This document shows, piece after piece, positions 17,663 through 26,111 of a stretch of 64,000 nt of DNA. The stretch's first letter is position 1. The number at the start of each line of letters is the position of its first letter. The notes beneath the pieces were generated by a model that searched no databases, was not told the origin of the DNA, and worked only from the letters and a program-made list of their open reading frames with translations. Origin of the DNA: SAR202 cluster bacterium bin22 (GTDB lineage: Bacteria > Chloroflexota > Dehalococcoidia > Lucifugimonadales > UBA3495); NCBI GenBank assembly GCA_002238505.1, contig MPMM01000007.1:62001-126000 (forward strand). The letters run 5' to 3'. The position numbers and the translations under genes were made by a program.

Positions 17663-18946
17663 CTAAATGGCCCTGACATACTCGGCGAAGCTGGAAACCT
17701 GGGGCTGACCGGCCATGTCGATCAGGATGTGCTGGCTTTCCATGGGTTTGTCGTTGAGCCGGTCCAGCAGCCAGTCGGCAATCAGGGTCTGGGGATTGGG
17801 CCCCAGGTCCGACGACGAGGAGCCGCCAAGGCCGTGGTCGGCCCCTTCGAAGAGGACCAGCTGTTTGGGACCGGCAATGGAATCCATCAGGTCGTAGGTG
17901 CACTCGATGGGGCTGAGGTGGTCGTCTTCCCCGGCCACGGCCAGGTAAGGACAGGTGACCGTCTCGCCCACGCCCTCCAGGCTCATCGTCTGGGCGAACC
18001 GGTCAAATTCGTCCTCGTCTTCGTAGCCTGCCATGTACATGAACCGCAGCTTGAAGGTGGGAGAAGCCAGGTTGAAGATGGTGTTCATGCCCGGCTCGTG
18101 GCAAACGGCCTGCACGGCGCAGCCCTTGAGGCGGTCGTCTATGGATGCCACCTGGGTTCCCCAGAAGGAGCCCATGCTGGTGCCCTTGATGGCGATGCGG
18201 TCTGGGTCCAGTTCAGGCTGGGCGCGCATCCAGTCCAGGACGGCGCGGCCGGCCTCCTTCCAGTTGGTGGCGGTGACGTGGATGCCCCGCTGCAGGGCTT
18301 CCTTCTGGCCGGGGCCGTCGATGGACAGCACGGCAACGCCCCGTTCCAGCAGGCGGTCGCCATACAGGGCCACGCCCGTCTCCTTGAAGCTGTCCATGCC
18401 GGGGATGCTCATAACACAGGGCAGCCTGCCCCGGTTGCCGTTGGTCGAGGCCTGGTTGAAGGGGACGTTGGGCAGGTGCAGCCAGGCCGGTATGGCGCTG
18501 TCCTGGAAGGGAATGTCCACCCGCCGGATCTCGTGGTTGGCGTACTGGGTGTATTTGGTATAGCACTCCACCTTCTTGTCGCCCAGCCGTTCGTTCTCCG
18601 GGGTGTGGGCGAAGATGGGCCACTGGGCGCTGCCGTACAGGAGGGAGGCGATGAAGTAGCTTTCGCCGGCGGCAACCGGGTGCCCCTCGGCCTCGTGCTG
18701 GCGAGCCTTGTTCTCACGCCGGACCGCGGCCCGCCGGAATTCGCGGCTGGCATCGTTGAACCTCTTGGTGCGGGCCCGTACTCCGTTGAAGTCAGCAGCG
18801 GCCTCGGGGCCGCAGGGGCCCATGGTATAGCCGATGCGCCGCTGGTCCCACTCGATTCCCACGGTCTGGACCACCACGTCCAGGAGCCAGCGCTGGTCCT
18901 GCCAGCGCTTCATTCGTCGTTCGATTGCGGCTTCCATAGCAGGCAT
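17663..18946 (-). CDS. Alpha/beta hydrolase with helical N-terminal domain
   Basis: The 427-residue protein has a ~130-residue N-terminal helical domain followed by a dienelactone/prolyl-oligopeptidase-type hydrolase. The visible triad is nucleophile S257 in GTSMGS, the acid at D341 or D342 in AGEDDHLSP and H371 in GADHG. This layout resembles 2,6-dihydroxypseudooxynicotine hydrolase and FrsA-like C-C or ester hydrolases. The substrate is unknown. No signal peptide is visible. It lies 165 bp upstream in gene order of nothing obviously related; the P450/ferredoxin unit reads in the same direction towards it but is separated by a hairpin. Confidence 0.88.
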   Translation of the reverse strand: MPAMEAAIERRMKRWQDQRWLLDVVVQTVGIEWDQRRIGYTMGPCGPEAAADFNGVRARTKRFNDASREFRRAAVRRENKARQHEAEGHPVAAGESYFIASLLYGSAQWPIFAHTPENERLGDKKVECYTKYTQYANHEIRRVDIPFQDSAIPAWLHLPNVPFNQASTNGNRGRLPCVMSIPGMDSFKETGVALYGDRLLERGVAVLSIDGPGQKEALQRGIHVTATNWKEAGRAVLDWMRAQPELDPDRIAIKGTSMGSFWGTQVASIDDRLKGCAVQAVCHEPGMNTIFNLASPTFKLRFMYMAGYEDEDEFDRFAQTMSLEGVGETVTCPYLAVAGEDDHLSPIECTYDLMDSIAGPKQLVLFEGADHGLGGSSSSDLGPNPQTLIADWLLDRLNDKPMESQHILIDMAGQPQVSSFAEYVRAI

Positions 18947-19045
18947 AGTTCAGTTCTCCCTGGCACAGAGTCGCCACCAATTATAGCCTTACCGGTCAAT
19001 GGGATGGGCAGTCATACAGGTTGAATTGATGTGGGACATAAAGAA

Positions 19046-19073
19046 CCAGGGCGGGCCAAAAAACCCGCCCTGG
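19046..19073 (-). terminator. Hairpin after the P450-ferredoxin operon
   Basis: Stem CCAGGGCGGG/CCCGCCCTGG (10 bp) with an 8-base loop containing AAAAAA lies 38 bp beyond the ferredoxin stop and before the hydrolase start region. Confidence 0.65.
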
Positions 19074-19110
19074 ATGATCGGTTTCCGAATTGCCGGACTC
19101 CGTGTTCCGG

Positions 19111-19341
19111 CTAGGGAAAGAGCCTCTCTCCCGTTTCTGCGTCCTCGATGGTGATGGCGCTTACGGGGCAGTTGTCGGCTGCCTCCAGCACCTGGGCCAG
19201 CGGGTCTCCCTGGGGGTTGACCGCCTCGGACTGGCGCTCCCCGTTGAGGGCGAAGGTGTTGGTGGCGAAAGACTCGCACATGGCGTTGCCCACGCATACA
19301 TCGTGGTCAACGGTAATCTTCAGCTTGCGTTCCTGGGCCAT
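19111..19341 (-). CDS. P450-type [3Fe-4S] ferredoxin
   Basis: The 76-residue protein has the monocluster pattern C16-x5-C22 (CVGNAMC) and C58-P (DNCPVSAI), typical of 3Fe-4S ferredoxins that feed actinobacterial and related cytochromes P450. The middle cysteine seen in 4Fe-4S forms is replaced by Asn or Ala. It lies 137 bp downstream of a P450 in the same direction, so it is almost certainly that enzyme's electron donor. A matching ferredoxin reductase is not in the window. GGGGAGG precedes the ATG. Confidence 0.93.
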   Translation of the reverse strand: MAQERKLKITVDHDVCVGNAMCESFATNTFALNGERQSEAVNPQGDPLAQVLEAADNCPVSAITIEDAETGERLFP

Positions 19342-19389
19342 GGTTGTGGTTCCTCCCCTGGTGATGGCGCCTCATTCGGTTGACTATTG

Positions 19390-19465
19390 TTTGTCCCGTT
19401 CACCCTAAGCCTGTCGAAGGGTCGCCCGTTGTGGTTCGACCAGCTCACCACGAACGGGACTCCCT
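19390..19465. repeat. Dispersed GTCGAAGGG...CTCACCACGAACGG palindrome, family C
   Basis: The segment holds CCGTTCACCCTAAGCCTGTCG and GGTTCGACCAGCTCACCACGAACGG. The CTCACCACGAACGG half recurs at 29751-29764 and 29851-29864. It separates the P450 stop from the ferredoxin start. Confidence 0.6.
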
Positions 19466-19478
19466 CCATATTTTGCTC

Positions 19479-20705
19479 CTAGTTCCAGGTGATTGGCAGC
19501 GACTTCAAAGACCGGAAGGTAATGCTGGGCTGGTACTCAAGCTGGTCCTCGGTGGTGTCGAGGTGCAGGGACTCGAAGCGCTCAGCGAAGGCCTTGAAGG
19601 CTTCCTGACCTTCCACCCGCACCAGGGTGGCGCCCAGGCAGTGGTGAATGCCCGCCCCGAAGGCCACGTGGGGATTTGGCCAGCGGGTGATGTCGAACTG
19701 GTCAGGATTCTCGAACTTGCGGGGGTCACGGTTGGCCGAGGAAATGAACCAGCGGATGCGGTCTTCCTTCTTAATCACCTTGTCCCGCAGTTCTACGTCC
19801 TCGGAGGCAATGCGGGTGATGGACTTGACCGATGAATCGTGGCGCAGGCACTCCTCGTTGGCCTTGACGTACATGCCCTCGATGTCGCTCCGCAGCAGAT
19901 CATACTGGTCCGGATTGCGGATGAAGGACAGGATGCCGTTGCACAGCAGGTTGATGGTGGTCTCGTGGCCGGCCAGCAGCAGCAGGGAGGAGTTGGAGAT
20001 CACCTGGTCGCGACTGAACACACCCTCCCGCTCACCCTGGGCCAGGACGGAAATGAAGTCGTCCTCGGGGTCAACGATGCGTTTCTCCACCAGAGGAGTA
20101 ACGTATTCAATCATCTCGCGAATGCCCTCGGAGAAGTTCTGCATGCGCCAGGGTTCGCCGCGACCCACGTACAGGAGTTTTTCAGCCACCTCGCGGATGT
20201 GAGGGCGGTCCTGCTTGGGCACGCCCATCATTTCAGCGATGATGAGCAAGGGCAGAGGGGTCGCAAAATCGCGCATTACGTCCATGCTGCCCCGTTCCTC
20301 GGCCTCGTCCAGCAGGTCCTTGATAACGTCCTTGATCATTGGCCGCCACTCTTCCATGGAGCGGGGAGTGAAGTAGCCGTGGACCACCTTGCGCATGTCC
20401 AGGTGATCCGGACGGTCGTGCTGGATGAACTGGCGGGACTGGTATTCGCGCACGAACTCGTACAGCCCCAGGTCGGAGTCGTAGATGGTTGGGTAAGGAG
20501 GCCGGGGGTCGTTCTTGAACACCGCCGACGAGAATAGTTCGTTGTGGCGGGTCAGCCAGACCAGGTCGTCGTGACGGGTGATGACCCACAACTGGTAGAG
20601 TTCGTTCCAGTGGACCGGGTCTTCCTCCCGCAGCTGGCCGTAATAGGAGTAGGGGTCGTTGAGCGCCTGGTCGGTGAACATGTCGTCGCTTACAGCAGTA
20701 ACCAT
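19479..20705 (-). CDS. Cytochrome P450 monooxygenase
   Basis: A soluble 408-residue bacterial P450. Visible are the I-helix oxygen-activation motif LLAGHETT, the K-helix ECLRHD (ExxR) and the heme loop AFGAGIHHCLGATL with axial thiolate C356. The N-terminus DDMFTDQALNDPYSYYGQLREEDPVHW is typical of CYP107/CYP102-like class I enzymes. It probably hydroxylates a hydrophobic small molecule with electrons from the ferredoxin downstream. ATG 20705 is preferred over the upstream in-frame start at 20744 because AAGGA and GGTGG lie before it and the extension is not P450-like. Confidence 0.95.
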   Translation of the reverse strand: MVTAVSDDMFTDQALNDPYSYYGQLREEDPVHWNELYQLWVITRHDDLVWLTRHNELFSSAVFKNDPRPPYPTIYDSDLGLYEFVREYQSRQFIQHDRPDHLDMRKVVHGYFTPRSMEEWRPMIKDVIKDLLDEAEERGSMDVMRDFATPLPLLIIAEMMGVPKQDRPHIREVAEKLLYVGRGEPWRMQNFSEGIREMIEYVTPLVEKRIVDPEDDFISVLAQGEREGVFSRDQVISNSSLLLLAGHETTINLLCNGILSFIRNPDQYDLLRSDIEGMYVKANEECLRHDSSVKSITRIASEDVELRDKVIKKEDRIRWFISSANRDPRKFENPDQFDITRWPNPHVAFGAGIHHCLGATLVRVEGQEAFKAFAERFESLHLDTTEDQLEYQPSITFRSLKSLPITWN

Positions 20706-21193
20706 ATCGCCACCATTCCTTAATAGCGTTACGAAATTTGTCAACCAGTGTACCCGAAGGATATCGAAATCACTGGAGATCTGCCTTTAGTGGATTCTAT
20801 CAATGTATTCAGTTGCAGGTCAAGGAGGGGCACACCTTGCAGCGTAGCCTTCCAGGTGGCCGAGGTGCCCGCGGGCCTTTCCCGAAAGGCCGCAGCCAGG
20901 GGCCTTTCCTGCTGTCCCGAAACCGGACCGCCTGGATACGAACGCTGCCCGGGCCAGCAGCACGATATTCGCGATTGACCCTTTTGTGGAAGATACATAA
21001 CCCAAAGGTCCAGGGCCAGGCGCCGGACAATCGCAGCTTGCGGCAGGGGATTAAAGTCTTGACCGACCATCCGCGTGCCGGGAGAAAAAATTATTCTTCC
21101 CCTTATTTGCGACCATTTCCGCTCACTCTGTAGCTGCGATGTGATGGGCCGTGGGCGTTGCTGGCAGCATTTTCACCTAACCCCGGGACACCT
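20706..21193. other. 488-bp intergenic region, no gene recognised
   Basis: Several open frames of 60-130 codons overlap here on both strands, but none has a convincing start or composition, and they contradict each other. A GGGCCTTTCCCGAAAGGCC-type hairpin lies near 20874-20893. No RNA motif was recognised. Confidence 0.55.
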
Positions 21194-22525
21194 TCAGGCC
21201 GGGTGCCCGGGTGTGCCTCTGAGGGAACAGCCGTTGCAGGACGATGCCAGGCCACAGGGAGCGCCGCCAGCGGTACTGGCTGGCAGGGGCCCCGATGGCG
21301 ACGTTTCCCTGGCGCCTTCGGGGAATAGCTCCAGCCTCAGCTGCTTGCCCGAGGGCGGACGCTGGCCAGGGAAGACTACGAAGGGCCAGGCCCGCTTGCG
21401 CACCACGCCCATGGCCGTCAGGTCGCGCCAGTTGTCGATGCCGTGGTGGCGGCGGTTGTCCAGGATTCGCTGGGCCGAGGTGGGTCCCAGGCCGGGGACC
21501 CGCAGCAACTGCTGGTGGTTGGCGGTGTTCAGGTCCACCGGAAAGGCGTCCAGGTTCTCCAGCGCGATTGCCGTCTTGGGATCCTGGTCCAGGGGCAAAA
21601 AGCCGCCGCCGTCGAAGGCCAGGTCCAGTTCGTCGCTGGTGTACTGGTAGATACGCTTGAGCCAGTCCATCTGGTAGAGGCGGTGCTCCCGCAGGGGAGG
21701 CACGGGGGGCTTTTCCTCCAGGGGAGTGTCGGAGGCCGGCCGGAAGGCGGCGTAATAGACCCGCTTCAGGTTCCAGTCGCCATAGAGTTGATCAACCCGC
21801 TGGAAAATGTCGGCGTCGGACTCATCTGCGGCGCCGACCACGAGCTGGGTGGCCTGGCCCACCGCGCCGCCGGTGGCGGACCGGTTCAGCCCGTTAATCC
21901 AGGACATGGGGGTCAGGATGCCGTTCTCAAAGTCCTTGTGGGGACTGATGCGCTTCATGGCCTCGGCGGTGGGCGTTTCGATGTTCACCGACAGGCGGGT
22001 ACCCAGGCGGTGGGCGGCTTCCACGTACTGGTACTCGGCGCCGGGCATAACCTTGAGGTGGACATACCCCCGGAAGTTGTGCTTGCGGCGGAGGACCTCA
22101 ACCACTTTGACCATGCGCTCGGTGGTCTTGCTGCCGCTGCCGGCGATGCCGGAACTGAGAAACAGGCCCGCGACGGTGTGGCGGCGGTGCAGTTCCATGA
22201 AGGCATCGGCAAGCTCGTCCACCTTGAAGGCGTAGCGCTTGCGGGGGACGTAGATGCTGTTGGGGCAGTAGGCGCAGTCCATCATGCAGAAGTCGGTGAA
22301 CATAACCCGCATCAGGTTGATGAACTTGCCGTTGGGCATGGCGGCCCGGTACACACCGGCCAGGGGACGCTTTTCGGGAGCGGAGTAGGGGCCGGTTACG
22401 CCCTTGCCGGCCCACTTGCTCTGGCTGCCGGAGCGGGCCTGGGACGGGGCCAGGACATCGTCGCCGGCCATACCGCCAAGGATCCGGATTTTCTCGTAAA
22501 CATCGGGGGTGCGCTTGATGAGCAT
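21194..22525 (-). CDS. Putative DNA modification/repair radical SAM protein (COG4277)
   Basis: The 443-residue protein carries the radical-SAM cluster motif C80-x3-C84-x2-C87 (FCMMDCAYCPNS) and a helix-hairpin-helix domain near the end (VDLNTANHQQLLRVPGLGPTSAQRIL). This matches the family linked in many genomes to a uracil-DNA-glycosylase-like partner. No partner is adjacent here. A Cys-rich tail (CGLASSCNGCSLRG) follows the HhH domain. Start ATG 22525 has GGAGG upstream. A LexA-type palindrome lies 22-43 bp before the start, which fits a DNA-damage role. Confidence 0.9.
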   Translation of the reverse strand: MLIKRTPDVYEKIRILGGMAGDDVLAPSQARSGSQSKWAGKGVTGPYSAPEKRPLAGVYRAAMPNGKFINLMRVMFTDFCMMDCAYCPNSIYVPRKRYAFKVDELADAFMELHRRHTVAGLFLSSGIAGSGSKTTERMVKVVEVLRRKHNFRGYVHLKVMPGAEYQYVEAAHRLGTRLSVNIETPTAEAMKRISPHKDFENGILTPMSWINGLNRSATGGAVGQATQLVVGAADESDADIFQRVDQLYGDWNLKRVYYAAFRPASDTPLEEKPPVPPLREHRLYQMDWLKRIYQYTSDELDLAFDGGGFLPLDQDPKTAIALENLDAFPVDLNTANHQQLLRVPGLGPTSAQRILDNRRHHGIDNWRDLTAMGVVRKRAWPFVVFPGQRPPSGKQLRLELFPEGARETSPSGPLPASTAGGAPCGLASSCNGCSLRGTPGHPA

Positions 22526-22546
22526 GTGCCAACCTCCACAAATAAG

Positions 22547-22568
22547 TATAAGAACAACAGTTCTTATA
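22547..22568 (-). promoter_or_regulatory. LexA (SOS)-box-like operator
   Basis: A perfect palindrome with 9-bp arms TATAAGAAC and GTTCTTATA around AACA. Its core GAAC-N4-GTTC is the Gram-positive-type LexA box. It lies 22 bp upstream of the radical-SAM start and overlaps a TATACT -10-like element on the minus strand, where repression would be expected. Confidence 0.65.
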
Positions 22569-22690
22569 AGGTTGACAGTGGGTCATCCAGAGTGTCAAGG
22601 GGTTGGGGGAAGTGGTTTGATTTTCTTGCTGACTGCGAAAGGGTTGTGGTTCTGTAGGGAGCAATCTAGCCCCAAATGGCTACCAGAGAA

Positions 22691-23404
22691 TTAACCGATA
22701 ACGGGACCAATTGGGTTATCGTGAATCAGGTCTAAGGCGTGTCGAATATCCCAAGCACACGCCAGCCCAGGGTTGGATGCTACGAACATGCCGGTGTCCG
22801 TACCGTCCGCCAGAAATACCGGCTCCTTAAGAGGTTGGTAAGCGGTCACGACACCGCCCACACGAACCTCTTTAGGGTCATCAAGAACGAAACAAAGGGG
22901 CGAGCCAGAGAAACCTGGATGGACGTGACCGTCAATCCACATAGGATAACTGTCACCTACTGAAAGCGATGACAGACGCGCATACTTTACCAAAGGGACA
23001 GGCAAACCATGATGGAGGTGAAAGCCAACTGTGGGGTCGAGTCCATCAGGAAAGCCTAGGAACATAACCTCTTGGCCGAGAATAGCCCCTGCAGTTCCGG
23101 TTGGAAATGGGAAGCGGTTCTCGTTAGGAACAATGCTCTTATGCAACGCCAAGACCGATATGTCGATATTGCCGTTCCCATGTCCCACTATCTCTGCTAA
23201 GTAAGTTTCCCAATTACCACTCCGCATCACCTGAACGCCGGCGTCATCTAGGTGCTCAGCAACATGGCGCGCCGTGACCACATACTCTCGATTGTCCAAG
23301 TCGATCGCGAACGCTGTTCCTGGTACCGCTTGGCCGGTTGAAGACTTAATCACTCGAATGTAAAAGACGCGGTAGAGGACATTGGTTGTCGGGTATAAGG
23401 GCAT
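22691..23404 (-). CDS. Trypsin-like serine protease
   Basis: The 237-residue product shows a chymotrypsin-fold triad: His in VVTARHVAEHL, Asp in NIDISVLALH and Ser in HPGFSGSPLC. There is no signal peptide or PDZ domain, so this is a small, possibly cytoplasmic member like those attached to intracellular sensing or defence modules. ATG 23404 (GGAAGAG upstream) is preferred over the in-frame start at 23464. Composition is AT-richer than the MaoC and radical-SAM neighbours, which suggests acquisition. The physiological substrate is unknown. Confidence 0.85.
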   Translation of the reverse strand: MPLYPTTNVLYRVFYIRVIKSSTGQAVPGTAFAIDLDNREYVVTARHVAEHLDDAGVQVMRSGNWETYLAEIVGHGNGNIDISVLALHKSIVPNENRFPFPTGTAGAILGQEVMFLGFPDGLDPTVGFHLHHGLPVPLVKYARLSSLSVGDSYPMWIDGHVHPGFSGSPLCFVLDDPKEVRVGGVVTAYQPLKEPVFLADGTDTGMFVASNPGLACAWDIRHALDLIHDNPIGPVIG

Positions 23405-23508
23405 TAGGACTCTTCCGAAACGAAGGCTGGATGCGAAACTACGGAATGAGTTTCTGCCCCGCAACAGGGCATTCAGAGCCTCGAGTTTTCTCGAGGGGTT
23501 TCTTAGCT

Positions 23509-24507
23509 CTACTCCCCGAACACCATTACCGCGTCGGCGAGGCAGACCAGTTCACCCCGCTGGTTGATGCCCCTTACCCGGCACTCCACCAGGCCTTGTC
23601 CGCCCTCTTCCCGCTTGCCGGTGATTTCGCCGCCGAAGGTGACGGTGTCGCCGGAGCGGAAGGGCGTAATGGCCCGCATCAGCAGGCTGCCGCCGTTGTA
23701 GAAAGCCTTCAGGGGAAAGGACAGTTGCAGCATCTGGTCCACGTAGGACATGGTGGCCGGGCCGGCATTGACGGTGCCGCCAAAAATGTTCTGGCGGGCG
23801 AACTCCTCGTCGTTGTGGATGTTGCTCTCGCTGGGTTTGCCCGCCAGCCGGAACTCGCTCTTGCGGTTGATGATTTCCTGGCTCTCGGTGATGGCCAGTT
23901 CGGCCAGGGGGTCTTCAACCCTGACCGAGTCAAAGGTGAGCAGGGAGGAGGGCGCCGGCTTCAGGTCGGGAGTTTCCGACCGGGGTAGCTCGGCGGTGAC
24001 CTCGTCGCGGGGCACCGACCGCTGGCCGTGGGCATACTGGAAAATGCAGGTATAGTCGTATCGGCCCACGGGCTCGCCGCGCTGGTTCTTGGCCTCGATG
24101 CGGAAAGTTACGAATTTGCTGCCCCGGCGTTCGTACTTCTCCAGAACCCGTCCCACGCCGGTGATGGTGTCGCCGACAAGGGCGGGACGGAACCAGCGGG
24201 CCTCGCACTTGGCGAAGGGAGTCTGGCGGCGGGCGGTTTTTGAATGCTCGAGGGCGATGAAGCCGTTGTTCTCGGCGATTTCGGGCCGCAGCAGGGGGGC
24301 GTAGGATACGGCCATGGTGGGCATGGGTACCGGGCTGCCGACGTATTCGTCGCTGCCGTTGCCCAGCCGGTAGCGGGGGTCGGGGTTCTGGGCGATTTCG
24401 GCGTATTCGGCTATCTGCTCGGCGGTGATGGTCACGACCGTGGGTTGGGCGGCCTGCCCCGGCTCCACGGCGTCATAGTCCCACAGGCGTTCGGTAATCT
24501 CTACCAT
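23509..24507 (-). CDS. MaoC-like double-hotdog hydratase/dehydratase
   Basis: The 332-residue protein has two hotdog halves. The N-terminal half (residues ~20-160) resembles the FAS1-like dehydratase domain; the C-terminal half (~190-325) carries IHNDEEFARQNIFGGTVNAGPATMSYVDQM, the place of the MaoC D-x4-H active site. Such enzymes hydrate or dehydrate acyl-CoA thioesters. The ATG at 24507 follows AGAGGAAG and is preferred to the in-frame codon at 24528. Two VOC proteins lie upstream in the same direction, so the group may be a small catabolic cluster. Confidence 0.85.
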   Translation of the reverse strand: MVEITERLWDYDAVEPGQAAQPTVVTITAEQIAEYAEIAQNPDPRYRLGNGSDEYVGSPVPMPTMAVSYAPLLRPEIAENNGFIALEHSKTARRQTPFAKCEARWFRPALVGDTITGVGRVLEKYERRGSKFVTFRIEAKNQRGEPVGRYDYTCIFQYAHGQRSVPRDEVTAELPRSETPDLKPAPSSLLTFDSVRVEDPLAELAITESQEIINRKSEFRLAGKPSESNIHNDEEFARQNIFGGTVNAGPATMSYVDQMLQLSFPLKAFYNGGSLLMRAITPFRSGDTVTFGGEITGKREEGGQGLVECRVRGINQRGELVCLADAVMVFGE

Positions 24508-24524
24508 GTTCTTCCTCTGTTTAT

Positions 24525-24650
24525 CCACGAAGTGCCACGAAGGTTCACTAAAACGTCTTATCCACTGATTTTCGCGAATGGCTACTGATGGTCCCGTTCC
24601 CGGAATATCGACAACAGTGGAGATTCGCGATTATTCGTGGACAGAGTCAG
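24525..24650. repeat. Dispersed CCACGAA...TTCGTGG element, family B, copy 1
   Basis: Left end TATCCACGAAGTGCCACGAA and right end ATTATTCGTGGACAGAG form a loose inverted repeat around ~90 bp. Related elements sit at 36721-36812 and 53862-53938. Confidence 0.55.
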
Positions 24651-24684
24651 ATTCGCGGGCCTTCGCGGATTGAGTTTCGGGCCG

Positions 24685-25080
24685 TTATGCGGCCGGTTGC
24701 ACCAGTTCGATGAGTACGTCGTCGGGGCCCTCGATGTAGGCCAGCCTGGTGCCGCCCGTAACCTCGGTCAGGGGCAATACGACACGGATGCCGTCGGCTT
24801 CGAACTTGGCCAGTTCAGCAGCGAGGTCGTCAACGTGGAAGCCGAAGTGTTCCAGGCCCAGGCGATTGAGTTCGGCCACCGCCGGCTCATCGGAGGAGCC
24901 CGCGGGCTTGGATGAGACGTTCAGCCGGGTGGGGCCGCCCACTTCCATGCCGATGGTGATGGTGCCGGGCATGACCTCACGCTCCGATACCTTCTTGGCC
25001 TCGAAGTACTTTTCGTACCAGGCGGCGGTGGCGTGGGGGTCGGCGGCGCGGATGTGGACGTGGTTGATGGCGTAAGGCAT
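24685..25080 (-). CDS. VOC family protein (glyoxalase fold), 1
   Basis: The 131-residue protein has the paired beta-alpha-beta3 modules of the vicinal-oxygen-chelate superfamily. Candidate metal ligands are His8 in INHVHIRA, His in LEHFGFHVDD and a glutamate in DDVLIELVQ. Members include glyoxalase I, dioxygenases and resistance proteins; the reaction here is not identifiable. AAGGAGC precedes the ATG. A second VOC gene lies 108 bp upstream. Confidence 0.88.
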   Translation of the reverse strand: MPYAINHVHIRAADPHATAAWYEKYFEAKKVSEREVMPGTITIGMEVGGPTRLNVSSKPAGSSDEPAVAELNRLGLEHFGFHVDDLAAELAKFEADGIRVVLPLTEVTGGTRLAYIEGPDDVLIELVQPAA

Positions 25081-25188
25081 GGTTATTGCTCCTTGGCGTA
25101 TTTGTGTGGAGGGAGTTCCCCTCGTTACTTACCGGCCACTTCTCTCGCGGAAATAAGTGAAGGCCGCGTACATTCGGCAGGGAAACCG

Positions 25189-25620
25189 TCAGCCGATGTC
25201 TTCGAATGAGGGAGTGGCCATACCGGCTTCCCAGGTGGGGTCGCGCAGTTCCAGGCGGTTGCCGCTGGGGTCGAAGAAGTACAGTTCCCGCCCGGTAAAG
25301 AATCCCCGTTCCCGGTAAACCAGGTCGTCTATGGGGACGTTCCTGTCGCGGAAAACCCGGCAGGCCTCTTCAAAGGTCTCCGGTGTGACTGTAAAGGAGT
25401 GGTGGACCTTGCGGTCCCGCTGGGACGCCTGCTGGGTGGGTTCGTCGAGTTCACAGAGGAGGATGTTGTGGTCGCCGACGTTGAAGCAGGACATTCCGGA
25501 GTTGCCCAGCCGCCCCCTGGCGTCCAGGCCCAGCAGTTCACCGTAGAATGCCTCGGCTTCTTCCAGGTTGTTAACCGGGATAGACCAGTGGGTAACGCCT
25601 TCGATCTTCAGCAATCCCAT
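25189..25620 (-). CDS. VOC family protein (glyoxalase fold), 2
   Basis: The 143-residue VOC protein has ligand positions His in VTHWSIPVNNL, HHSFTV and glutamate in FFDPSGNRLELRDP. It is only distantly similar to its neighbour, so this is not a recent duplication. The start has TTGGAGG nearby. Substrate unknown; placement with MaoC and VOC-1 suggests one catabolic unit. Confidence 0.88.
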   Translation of the reverse strand: MGLLKIEGVTHWSIPVNNLEEAEAFYGELLGLDARGRLGNSGMSCFNVGDHNILLCELDEPTQQASQRDRKVHHSFTVTPETFEEACRVFRDRNVPIDDLVYRERGFFTGRELYFFDPSGNRLELRDPTWEAGMATPSFEDIG

Positions 25621-25800
25621 GGTTCACCTCCAACGAGAGTGCCCCTCGTCTCGCACAGTATTTTGTCGGGGTCGGGGTGACTACAATTCTTCCTGGCTGG
25701 CAAGATTATGGCACATTCCGGGCCTGGGTGGTATAGGACAGCCTTGAACAGACAAGGAGCGGGACCCAGAGCCGTTTCTGCTGTGAACTCCACTGATGTA

Positions 25801-25841
25801 TTTACAATATACTTGGCAAACCGACATATTATATATACAAT
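25801..25841 (+). promoter_or_regulatory. AT-rich brnTA promoter/operator region
   Basis: The region holds a TTGGCA box at 25813-25818 and, 17 bp on, TACAAT at 25836-25841, immediately before the brnT ATG. The heptamer ACAATAT occurs twice, 33 bp apart, and may be a BrnA operator. The promoter would start inside brnT, so either the assigned boxes or the start codon may be off. Confidence 0.35.
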
Positions 25842-26111
25842 ATGCAAATCGAGTACGAATGGGATGAAGGGAAACGCCTCTCCAACCAGGCAAAGCATGG
25901 AGTGGATTTCTCGGAAATCGTGCGCTTTGAGTGGGATACCGCAGTGATTGATGCCAGCCCCCGGCACGGTGAAACTCGGTATGTTGCCATCGGCTACCTG
26001 GGAGGCCGGGTGTACCACCTGGTCTATACCATCAGGGGCGACAGCCGCCGAATTGTCAGCTTTCGTAGAGCCAACCTCCGAGAGAGGAGACACTATGAAC
26101 GAGAACGGTAA
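25842..26111 (+). CDS. brnT: BrnT family toxin
   Basis: BrnT is a RelE-fold ribonuclease toxin of a type II module. The 89-residue sequence has the family opening IEYEWDEGKRLSNQAKHGVDFSE and closing IVSFRRANLRERRHYE. The gene overlaps brnA by 17 bp. No Shine-Dalgarno is visible before ATG 25842: the upstream bases are an AT-rich run with TATATATACAAT, so translation may be leaderless or the promoter partly inside the gene. Confidence 0.93.
   Translation: MQIEYEWDEGKRLSNQAKHGVDFSEIVRFEWDTAVIDASPRHGETRYVAIGYLGGRVYHLVYTIRGDSRRIVSFRRANLRERRHYERER

Noticed and set aside
17729-19024. 431-codon plus-strand frame over the hydrolase
   Set aside because: Antisense shadow; the minus strand carries the Ser-Asp-His triad.
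20809-21030. Short minus-strand frame with FHKRVNREY
   Set aside because: Considered as a remnant of a UDG or DUF4130 partner of the radical-SAM gene, but the rest of the frame has no family similarity I can see.
22571-22577. TTGACA on the plus strand next to the LexA-like box
   Set aside because: No -10 element at proper distance and no plus-strand gene nearby; probably chance.
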